Source of the DNA: Methylobacterium sp. 77
Lineage (GTDB): Bacteria > Pseudomonadota > Alphaproteobacteria > Rhizobiales > Beijerinckiaceae
Length of the DNA: 64,000 bases
Direction of reading: 5' to 3'
Assembly (NCBI RefSeq): GCF_000372825.1
Contig: NZ_KB910516.1
Location: forward strand, 4,512,511-4,576,510
The notes below the pieces were generated by a model. The model worked only from the letters and a program-made list of their open reading frames with translations. It did not search any database and was not told where the DNA came from. The position numbers and the translations under genes are program-made. This document shows positions 9,582 to 16,328 of this stretch, piece by piece. Every line of letters begins with the position of its first letter. Position 1 is the first letter of the stretch.

Positions 9582-9710
9582 GCAGCCCCCCGATGCCCCG
9601 CGTTGTCCCTACCTCGCGCCTGGACTAAGGAGTCGCCATCTCCGAAGGGGCTCCTCCGCTGCGGTCCGGCCTGCCTCTCACCACACACGACCTTCACCAC
9701 GAGGCAGCGC

Positions 9711-11078
9711 ATGGCGCGCGATACGTCCGACACCACACCGCTGACGAAGCGGGACGAGCTGATCGCGTGGTTCGCCGAAGGCGAGAAACCGCGCGCGAGC
9801 TTCGCCGTCGGCACCGAGCACGAGAAGGTCCCGTTCTACAAGAACGGCAACGGCCCTGTCCCCTATGCGGGCGAGACCGGGATTCGCGCGCTTCTCGAAG
9901 GCGTGGCGCGCGAGACGGGCTGGGAGGCGATCGAGGATGCCGGCAACCTGATCGGGCTCGCGGGCGCCGATGGCGGGGCGATCTCGCTCGAGCCCGGCGG
10001 ACAGTTCGAACTGTCCGGCGCGCCGCTCCCCGACGTCCACGGCACCGAGCGCGAACTGCGCCTCCATCTCGAAGCGACGGCACGCGCGGCCGATCCTCTC
10101 GGCATCGGCTTCCTCGACCTCGGCATGAGCCCGAAATGGACCCGCGAGGACACGCCGGTCATGCCGAAGAGCCGCTACAAGATCATGGCGGGCTACATGC
10201 CGAAGGTCGGGTCCCTCGGCCTCGACATGATGCTGCGCACGGCGACCGTCCAGGTGAATCTCGACTTCTCCTCCGAAGCCGACATGGCCGCCAAGATGCG
10301 GGTCGCCCTGGCGCTGCAGCCGGTGGCGACGGCGCTCTTCGCCAACTCGCCCTTCACCGACGGCCGTCCCAACGGCTTCCTCTCGCGCCGCTCCGAGATC
10401 TGGCGCGACACCGACGCCGCCAGGACCGGCATGCTGCCGCGCTCCTTCGAGGCCGGGTTCGGCTACGAGGCCTATACCGACTGGCTGCTCGACATGCCGA
10501 TGTATTTCGTCAAGCGCGGCGAGACCTATCACGACGTCAGTGGCGCCTCGTTCCGCGATCTCATGGATGGCCGGCTTGCCGCCCTTCCCGGCGAGCGGGC
10601 GACGGTCTCCGACTGGGCGAACCACGCCTCCACCGCGTTTCCCGAAGTGCGGCTCAAGCGCTTCATCGAGATGCGCGGCTCGGATGTCGGCGATGCCGGC
10701 ATGATCGTCGCTCAGGCGGCGTTCTGGGTCGGGCTCCTCTACGACGAGGCCGGCCTCGCCGCCGCCTGGGACATCGCCAAACATTGGAGCGCCGCCGAGC
10801 GCGAATGCCTGCGCGCCACGGTTCCGCGCCTCGGCCTCGCCGCCCCGATCGCGGGCCGCAGCCTCGGAACGGTGGCCGCCGAAGCGCTCGCCATCTCCCG
10901 CAAGGGTCTCGAAGCGCGCGCCCGCCGCGATTCGCAGGGGCGGGACGAGGCGCATTATCTCCAGCCGCTGGAAGCCATCGTCGCCGACGGTCGCTCGCGG
11001 GCGGAGGACAGGCTCGCCGATTACGAAGGGCCGTGGCGCCGCTCGGTAGAGCCCGCCTTCACCGAATGCGTATTCTGA
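9711..11078 (+). CDS. gshA: Glutamate-cysteine ligase, plant/alphaproteobacterial type
   Basis: This enzyme makes gamma-glutamylcysteine, the first step of glutathione synthesis, in the cytoplasm. The 455-residue protein is of the GCS2-like class found in alphaproteobacteria and plants. It begins LTKRDELIAWFAEGEKP, continues with FAVGTEHEKVPFY (ATP/glutamate site), SLEPGGQFELSG and DLGMSPKWTREDTP, and has the conserved MDGRLAALPGERATVSDWANH segment. A longer frame reaches back to 9603, but the family starts close to the ATG at 9711, with AGGCAGC just upstream as a weak ribosome site. In relatives gshA often follows rsmE, which matches the order here. Confidence 0.94.
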   Translation: MARDTSDTTPLTKRDELIAWFAEGEKPRASFAVGTEHEKVPFYKNGNGPVPYAGETGIRALLEGVARETGWEAIEDAGNLIGLAGADGGAISLEPGGQFELSGAPLPDVHGTERELRLHLEATARAADPLGIGFLDLGMSPKWTREDTPVMPKSRYKIMAGYMPKVGSLGLDMMLRTATVQVNLDFSSEADMAAKMRVALALQPVATALFANSPFTDGRPNGFLSRRSEIWRDTDAARTGMLPRSFEAGFGYEAYTDWLLDMPMYFVKRGETYHDVSGASFRDLMDGRLAALPGERATVSDWANHASTAFPEVRLKRFIEMRGSDVGDAGMIVAQAAFWVGLLYDEAGLAAAWDIAKHWSAAERECLRATVPRLGLAAPIAGRSLGTVAAEALAISRKGLEARARRDSQGRDEAHYLQPLEAIVADGRSRAEDRLADYEGPWRRSVEPAFTECVF

Positions 11079-11230
11079 CCCGGTCGTATTGACTCTAATA
11101 CCACGTGTCGTCTCGGGGACGATTGTGCGACGGGGCAGGTTGGGCCGATAGTGCTTGAGCTGTTCCGGAACGGTTCATCGGAGATGGTGTTTTTACGGTT
11201 CAGGTTCATTCGAAATAGGAGATCGCCCGC

Positions 11231-11641
11231 ATGTCGCGCATCATGTCCCTGGTCCTCGCCGGTTCGACCGCCATCGGTCTCGCGGCGGCTCCTGTTTCCG
11301 GTGCAACGGCCGCGCCGATGCCCGCCCTGACCTCGGCGCAGGTGGCCGGCGGCGGTTCGGCCGTCGAGACTGTGCGCTACGGCCGCTATTATGGCGGTGG
11401 CGGCTATCGCCGTGGCTATTACGGCGGCGGTTACCGCCGTGGACCGGGAATCGGCGGGGCCCTCGCGGCCGGCGCCGCGCTCGGCATCATCGGCGGCGCG
11501 ATCGCCGCGAGCCAGGCCCCGCGCTACGGCTATTACGACCGTGGTTACGCCCCCGGTTACGGCTATGCACCCGCCTACGGCTATGCCGCCCCGGCCTATG
11601 GCTATGCGCCGGCTTACGGCTACCCCGCCTACGGGTACTGA
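11231..11641 (+). CDS. Exported Gly/Tyr-repeat protein
   Basis: This encodes a 136-residue protein with a signal peptide (LVLAGSTAIGLAAAPVSG, cleavage near 25-32). The mature part has a Gly/Tyr/Arg tract (RYYGGGGYRRGYYGGGY), a hydrophobic glycine-zipper-like segment (GGALAAGAALGIIGGAIAA), and a tail of about eight short repeats of the form (P)(A/G)YGYA. The composition suggests a surface or outer-membrane-associated protein, and the zipper segment could insert in or oligomerise at a membrane. No enzyme motif is present. A GGAGA ribosome site lies 8 bases before the ATG. Two 3' hairpins, one a strong intrinsic terminator, end the unit, so it is probably monocistronic and well expressed. Confidence 0.82.
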   Translation: MSRIMSLVLAGSTAIGLAAAPVSGATAAPMPALTSAQVAGGGSAVETVRYGRYYGGGGYRRGYYGGGYRRGPGIGGALAAGAALGIIGGAIAASQAPRYGYYDRGYAPGYGYAPAYGYAAPAYGYAPAYGYPAYGY

Positions 11642-11653
11642 CCGAATCCATCG

Positions 11654-11681
11654 GCCGATGCGTCTCTCGCGACGCATCGGC
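11654..11681 (+). other. Perfect 11-bp stem hairpin after the Gly/Tyr-repeat gene
   Basis: GCCGATGCGTC (11654-11664) and GACGCATCGGC (11671-11681) are perfect inverted copies around a 6-base loop, 13 bases after the stop codon. No T-run follows directly. It may protect the mRNA 3' end or assist the terminator just downstream. Confidence 0.7.
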
Positions 11682-11694
11682 GATCGTGACGCAG

Positions 11695-11730
11695 CCCCGC
11701 CCACGGCCGACGCCGCGGGTGGGGTTTTTT
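11695..11730 (+). terminator. Strong intrinsic terminator
   Basis: A 13-bp GC-rich stem (11695-11707 with 11712-11724, one G-U pair and one mismatch) closes on a 4-base loop and is followed by six T (11725-11730). This is a textbook rho-independent terminator. It insulates the Gly/Tyr-repeat gene from the TusA-like gene, which begins 16 bases later. Confidence 0.9.
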
Positions 11731-11746
11731 CGTCGTGAGGGGCCGA

Positions 11747-11989
11747 ATGACCGACGCATTGCCCATTCTCGACCTCAGCGGCCTGAAATGCCCGCTCCCG
11801 GTCCTGCGCACCCGCAAGGCGATGCGCGCCCTGGAACCCGGGGCGAGGCTGACCATCCTCTGCACCGATCCCGTCTCGGTGATCGACATCCCTCACCTGG
11901 TCTCCCAGGAAGGCGACCGCCTGGTGGGACAGGGCCGGGAGGAGGGTGTCTTCTGCTTCACCATCGAGAAAGGCGGCGCCGGCGCGTGA
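11747..11989 (+). CDS. TusA/SirA-family sulfur carrier protein
   Basis: This is an 80-residue protein of the TusA fold. The signature LKCPLPVLRTRKAM carries the single Cys that accepts persulfide sulfur in this family, which relays sulfur from cysteine desulfurase toward tRNA thiolation or molybdenum-cofactor work. The remaining sequence follows the family (LTILCTDPVSVIDIPHLVSQEGDRLV). The start at 11747 was preferred to the GTG at 11735 because GAGGGG lies 6 bases upstream of it and the protein then begins directly at the family N-terminus. A second Cys in ILCTD and a third near the C-terminus are outside the CPxP motif. The partner proteins are not in the window, so the exact pathway is open. 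Confidence 0.88.
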   Translation: MTDALPILDLSGLKCPLPVLRTRKAMRALEPGARLTILCTDPVSVIDIPHLVSQEGDRLVGQGREEGVFCFTIEKGGAGA

Positions 11990-12099
11990 CATGCCGCGCA
12001 TTCGGCACCGCCTTTGCCTCAATGATGCGGCAACTCCCGGTTAGGTGATCCCGAACAGGGCCGCGCGACCGCCCGCGGCCGGAAGACGGGAACGAGTAT

Positions 12100-12672
12100 A
12101 TGGCGCCGGTGATCCGTGGCACGCGCATCCTGCACGACGGCTGGAGCCGCTTCCTCGTGGCCGAGGTGACGATGCCGGACGGCACGCGCCTCACCCGCGA
12201 GATCGAGGACCACGGCCGCGCGGTCGCGGTGCTGCCCTACGATCCCGAGCGGCGCGTGGCGCTGCTGGTGGAGCAATTCCGGCCACCCACCTTCTTTGCC
12301 GCCGGCACCCTGTCGCTGCTCGAAGTTCCGGCCGGGCTGCTCGACGAATCGGAGCCCGAGGACGGCGCCCGCCGCGAGGCCTTCGAGGAGACCGGGGTCC
12401 GGCTCGGCACGCTGGAGCGGCTGACGACCGGCTGGTCCATGCCGGGCATCTCCACCGAGCAGATGGACCTGTTCCTCGGCGCCTACGAAGCCGCCGACCG
12501 CTCGGGCCCCGGCGGCGGGTTGGCCGAGGAGCACGAGGCCATCACCGTGCACGAGATGCCGCTGGCGACCCTCGCGGCCATGAGCGACCGGGGCGAGATC
12601 ACCGACATGAAGACCCTGCTCCTCCTCCTCGCCCTGCGCCTGCGCCGGCCGGAATTGTTCGTGGAACGCTAG
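12100..12672 (+). CDS. NudK/AdpP-like Nudix hydrolase
   Basis: This 190-residue Nudix enzyme likely hydrolyses a nucleoside-diphosphate sugar such as ADP-ribose or GDP-mannose. The Nudix helix is GLLDESEPEDGARREAFEET followed by GV. It has six rather than seven residues between the first Glu and the REx2EE core. The same shortening occurs in NudK, whose box reads GLLDNDEPEVCIRKEAIEET, so I favour the YffH/AdpP subfamily. The preceding VALLVEQFRPP strand and the downstream GWSMPGISTEQMDLFLG loop also fit that subfamily. The start ATG at 12100 gives the normal length. An upstream frame to 12045 adds only low-complexity residues in another frame and was ignored. Confidence 0.88.
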   Translation: MAPVIRGTRILHDGWSRFLVAEVTMPDGTRLTREIEDHGRAVAVLPYDPERRVALLVEQFRPPTFFAAGTLSLLEVPAGLLDESEPEDGARREAFEETGVRLGTLERLTTGWSMPGISTEQMDLFLGAYEAADRSGPGGGLAEEHEAITVHEMPLATLAAMSDRGEITDMKTLLLLLALRLRRPELFVER

Positions 12673-12816
12673 AATCGACGGGTGGATTTTAAGCCTATTC
12701 TTGGTCTGGTTGTATAAATATCACCGTTCGTCGCGAAATCCTGCGCGTCGCTCGCGTCGATTGAAACTCGTTCCTTCGGTCCGTAGCAGAGGTTCAAGCG
12801 GTTCCCGGAGCGATCG

Positions 12817-15117
12817 ATGACGTTGAATCTGTTGACTATCGGTGATGCGATCCGTCTCGATGACGGCGGGAGCAGAACAAACATTCTCGAGATCGTCCCC
12901 AATCAGAACGGTCAGTATTCCGTCCTGTTCACGTCCGGTGAGAAGATCACGACGAGTTGGGGATACTATTTCGATACAACGTTCAAGTCCGCCACCTTCG
13001 ATGCCGCGGGTTCACAAGTTGGACAGACGCGCGATTACGGCGATCCGGTTCTCGATTCCGTGCATCTGGCAAAGAACGGCGTCCTTGTCGGATCCGTCGA
13101 TCTCATCAACCACGAGTACGACTTTCGCACCGCCACCTGGAAGCAAAGTGGCAAGGTCGATCTCGTCGTGGCCACCGAGGATGGGAGCGAAAGAACCTTC
13201 TACACCGCCAAGCTGGCGGCCCTCGACGAGAGCGCCAAGGTTTACGCGCAGTATGAATATGACGTCGCGTATGGAAGCGACGGCACGACCGCGCTCGCCC
13301 ACCTGGCGAAGGGAAGCAGCGGTGTGTACCGGACCGTCGACATCGTCGACGCCAACCGCAAATTCGTCGCCTCGGCCATCGTCGACCGCGATATGACCGG
13401 GGATCAGGCGAACTCGACCAAAGTCGTCGCTCTCTCGGACGGACGCTACCTCGCGACCTGGGTCCAGGCGACGGAGGACGGTTCGGACGTGGTGGCACGC
13501 TTGGTGACGAGCGCCGGCAAGCCGGCCGGTTCGACATTCGTCATCGGCCATGTGGACGACATGGCCTTCCCTGGTGCTCCGACCATCAAGTACAGCATCG
13601 ACTCCCTCGCCAACGGGAGTTTCGCGGTCGAATTCCTTGGCCGAGAGTATCAACCCGGCAATACGACCTCTCTGTCGTCCGGCACGGAGACGATGATCTG
13701 GAATCCGGGTCGTGGATCGTCGTTCGTGGCGGGCCTGGAATTCCCCTCCCATGACGATCTGGACAATCCCGATATCGAGGATCGCATCGGTCTCTCGAAC
13801 GGGCAGATTCTGGAAATCGTCGAGGAACGCACCGAGTTATCCGGCGACCTGTCGATCAAGACGCTGCACGGTTATCTCTACGACGCGAACGGAGCCTATA
13901 CCGGCGAACACATCCAGTTCTACTCGCAGATGGCCACGAACCATATCTGGAACTCCGGCGTCTCCGCCGAGGCGCTGTCCGATGGTCGTTTCGCCTTGAC
14001 GAGGACCACGTTACTCCAGAGCGGAACAGATCAAACTTTCCTCGAAGATCTGCAGGTCTACACGTTCTCCGATACCAAATCCGTCGTAATCGCAGGCGCG
14101 ACATCCGGCAGCGACGTGCTGAAGGGCTCCGTCACCGGCGATGTCGCCGAGACGATCTCCGGCCTCGCCGGCAACGACACGCTCTTCGGATATGGCGGCA
14201 GCGACCGGCTCGTCGGCGGTGAAGGTCGCGACACGCTCGACGGCGGAACGGGCGCCGATCGCATGCAGGGAGGTCTCGGCAGCGACACCTACATCGTGGA
14301 TCACTTCGGTGACGTGATCATCGAGGGACGCGACCAGGGCACCGATCTGGTCCTGTCGTCGGTGAGCATGAGCCTGTCCTCGAATGTCGAGAATTTGAGG
14401 CTGACGGGAACGGACGACACCTATGCGCTTGGCAACCGCCAGGCGAACGTCCTCGATGGCAATTCCGGCGATAACTGGCTCGACGGATGCGGCGGAACCG
14501 ACATCCTGAGGGGGCATGCCGGCGACGATCTCTATTTCGTGCGCGACGCGAAGGACAAGGTGATCGAGGCGCGCGGGGAGGGGAGCGATACGGTCTATGC
14601 CCGAAGCGATTACAAGCTGCCCGACGGGCAATCCATCGAGTTCCTGCGGGCCGACACCTATAGCGTCGAACCGGGCAAGGTTCTGCCGGAGCGCATCAGT
14701 CTGACCGGGAACGAACTCGACAATACGATCGTCGGAGGGGAAGGCCACAGCATCCTGAACGGTGGTCTCGGCAGGGACACGCTCAGCGATGGAGGTTCGG
14801 GCGGCGCGACACAGTTCGTCTTCGACACCACGCTCGGTTCGACCAACGTCGATCACATCACCAGTTATCTCTCTGATGCCGACGAAATCGTCCTCGAAAA
14901 CGCGATCTTCAAAGGCCTCAAAGCAGGAACGCTGAGCTCTGAGGCTTTCAAAGATCTGTCCTATGACACGATCGATAGCAACGATCGGATCTTATACAAT
15001 CATAACAGCGGCGCGCTCTATTACGATTCCGATGGAAGTGGTGCGGAAAAGGCTGTTCTGTTTGCCGTTCTGGACAACGCACGGCCGCTCTACAACAGCG
15101 ACTTTTTGATCACGTGA
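12817..15117 (+). CDS. RTX-type calcium-binding secreted protein
   Basis: This encodes a 766-residue protein without a signal peptide. The first 430 residues are beta-rich, with repeated DGRYLATWVQ- and DGRFALTRTT-like segments that suggest a propeller-like or repeat domain. From about residue 446 there are three groups of glycine/aspartate nonapeptides (GGxGxDxL type: GGEGRDTLDGG, GGLGSDTY; DGNSGDNWLDG, GHAGDDLYFV; GGEGHSILNGGLGRDTL), which bind Ca and fold into beta-rolls. The C-terminal 90 residues (STNVDHITSY to the end at NSDFLIT) resemble the uncleaved secretion signal of type I-exported proteins. Composition is less GC-rich in wobble positions than the neighbours. GGAG lies 8 bases before the ATG. 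No ABC/HlyD/TolC secretion genes are in the window, so the export system must be elsewhere. Confidence 0.85.
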   Translation: MTLNLLTIGDAIRLDDGGSRTNILEIVPNQNGQYSVLFTSGEKITTSWGYYFDTTFKSATFDAAGSQVGQTRDYGDPVLDSVHLAKNGVLVGSVDLINHEYDFRTATWKQSGKVDLVVATEDGSERTFYTAKLAALDESAKVYAQYEYDVAYGSDGTTALAHLAKGSSGVYRTVDIVDANRKFVASAIVDRDMTGDQANSTKVVALSDGRYLATWVQATEDGSDVVARLVTSAGKPAGSTFVIGHVDDMAFPGAPTIKYSIDSLANGSFAVEFLGREYQPGNTTSLSSGTETMIWNPGRGSSFVAGLEFPSHDDLDNPDIEDRIGLSNGQILEIVEERTELSGDLSIKTLHGYLYDANGAYTGEHIQFYSQMATNHIWNSGVSAEALSDGRFALTRTTLLQSGTDQTFLEDLQVYTFSDTKSVVIAGATSGSDVLKGSVTGDVAETISGLAGNDTLFGYGGSDRLVGGEGRDTLDGGTGADRMQGGLGSDTYIVDHFGDVIIEGRDQGTDLVLSSVSMSLSSNVENLRLTGTDDTYALGNRQANVLDGNSGDNWLDGCGGTDILRGHAGDDLYFVRDAKDKVIEARGEGSDTVYARSDYKLPDGQSIEFLRADTYSVEPGKVLPERISLTGNELDNTIVGGEGHSILNGGLGRDTLSDGGSGGATQFVFDTTLGSTNVDHITSYLSDADEIVLENAIFKGLKAGTLSSEAFKDLSYDTIDSNDRILYNHNSGALYYDSDGSGAEKAVLFAVLDNARPLYNSDFLIT

Positions 15118-15176
15118 TCGTTGAAGCATCGGTCGGGCCGGCGTCGCATCCTGTGGCGCGGCCCGGTCCGCCATGC

Positions 15177-16163
15177 TCATCCCTGCATGCCCGACGATCC
15201 CCGCACCACGAGGCGGCCGCTCAGGGTGACCTTGCGGACCGGCTGGTCCGGCGATTTTAGGCGGTCGAAGAGGAGCGCCATGGCCTGGGCGCCGATCTCG
15301 GCGACGGGCTGCTCGATGACCGTGAGGCCGGGCTCCACGAGGTCGGTCCAGGCATCGTTGTCGAACCCGGCGAGGCCGAGGTCGGTGGGGACGCCGAGTC
15401 CCGCATGCCGGGCCGCGCGCACCGCCCCCATCAGCATCAGCCCGTTGGAGAGAACCAGCGCGTCGGGGCGTTGCGCCTCTCCCAGCCATCGGCAGACGCT
15501 CGCCTCGGCCGCGGCGGCGTTCGGCGGCACCGAGCGCATCTCCGGTACGAGGCCGGCACGGCGGATCGCCATCTCGTAGCCGGCGAGGCGTTCCTGCGCG
15601 GTCGACGAGGTCGAGCCGAACAGGCCGCCGATCCGGCGATAGCCGCGACCGACCAGATGGTCCACGAGCAGGGAGGCGGCGGCGGCGTTGTCGAGGACGA
15701 CGCTGTCATGGCTGCCCGGCGGCCCGGTGCGGTCGATGAACACGACCGGGACGTTGAGATCGCGGATGGCGAGCGCCTCGGCCGTCATCCGGGTCGGGGC
15801 GAAGATCACGCCGGTGACGCGCTCCTCCTCCATCAGGCGCAGGTACATCGCCTCGCGGTCGGGATCCTCGTCGGTGTTGCACAGGATCAGCCGCATGCCG
15901 GCCGCATAGGCCGCATCCTCGACGGCGCGGCTCACCGCCGTGAAGAACGGGTTGCGGATATCGGCGACGATCAATCCGATCGTCTGTGTCGATTGCGACC
16001 GTAGACGGCGCGCCGACAGGTTCGGCCGATAGCCGGTCAGGCGCACGGCCTCCTCGACCTGGCGCTTGAGCGCATCGCTGACCGGTCCCCGGCCGAGCGC
16101 GCGGGACACCGTCGCCGTCGAGACGCCCGCCGCGCGGGCCACGTCGCGAATGCCGATCGTCAT
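15177..16163 (-). CDS. LacI-family repressor of the fructose PTS operon (FruR-like)
   Basis: This 328-residue transcription factor has a LacI helix-turn-helix at the N-terminus (IRDVARAAGVSTATVSRALG), a hinge helix (NLSARRLRSQST), and a periplasmic-binding-protein-like effector domain starting TIGLIVADIRNPFF. It is divergent from fruB-fruK-fruA, with a 165-base shared upstream region that contains a perfect 14-bp palindrome in the fruB promoter and a 12/14 copy before its own start. This arrangement supports control of the fru operon and autoregulation, with fructose 1-phosphate or fructose 1,6-bisphosphate as the likely inducer by analogy with FruR/Cra. It converges on the RTX gene. Confidence 0.9.
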   Translation of the reverse strand: MTIGIRDVARAAGVSTATVSRALGRGPVSDALKRQVEEAVRLTGYRPNLSARRLRSQSTQTIGLIVADIRNPFFTAVSRAVEDAAYAAGMRLILCNTDEDPDREAMYLRLMEEERVTGVIFAPTRMTAEALAIRDLNVPVVFIDRTGPPGSHDSVVLDNAAAASLLVDHLVGRGYRRIGGLFGSTSSTAQERLAGYEMAIRRAGLVPEMRSVPPNAAAAEASVCRWLGEAQRPDALVLSNGLMLMGAVRAARHAGLGVPTDLGLAGFDNDAWTDLVEPGLTVIEQPVAEIGAQAMALLFDRLKSPDQPVRKVTLSGRLVVRGSSGMQG

Positions 16164-16182
16164 GGGAACGACCTCACGGCCA

Positions 16183-16196
16183 AGGAAACGTTTTCA
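16183..16196. promoter_or_regulatory. Second FruR-type operator, upstream of the regulator gene
   Basis: AGGAAACGTTTTCA matches the perfect palindrome in front of fruB at 12 of 14 positions. It lies 20-33 bases before the start codon of the LacI-family gene, a position suited to autorepression. Confidence 0.65.
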
Positions 16197-16270
16197 GCAT
16201 CATGCCGCCGTTCTGTCACCCGTTTGTGTGACCGGCAAGCGGATTTTATGAACTATCGTACCGGAATTTG

Positions 16271-16304
16271 TTGACAGCGATTGTGAAAACGTTTTCATTA
16301 TAGT
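16271..16304 (+). promoter_or_regulatory. fruB promoter, candidate -35 and -10
   Basis: A consensus TTGACA lies at 16271-16276. The best -10 candidates are CATTAT at 16296-16301 (19-base spacing) or TATAGT at 16299-16304 (22-base spacing, too long for a standard promoter). The operator palindrome lies between the two hexamers, so repressor binding would block RNA polymerase. Confidence 0.6.
16284..16297. promoter_or_regulatory. FruR-type operator in the fruB promoter
   Basis: TGAAAACGTTTTCA is a perfect 14-bp palindrome with the central CG typical of LacI/FruR family operators. It sits between the -35 hexamer and the -10 candidates and about 32-45 bases before the fruB ATG. Confidence 0.85.
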
Positions 16305-16328
16305 CAACGAAAACAGGGAGGGCACGCC

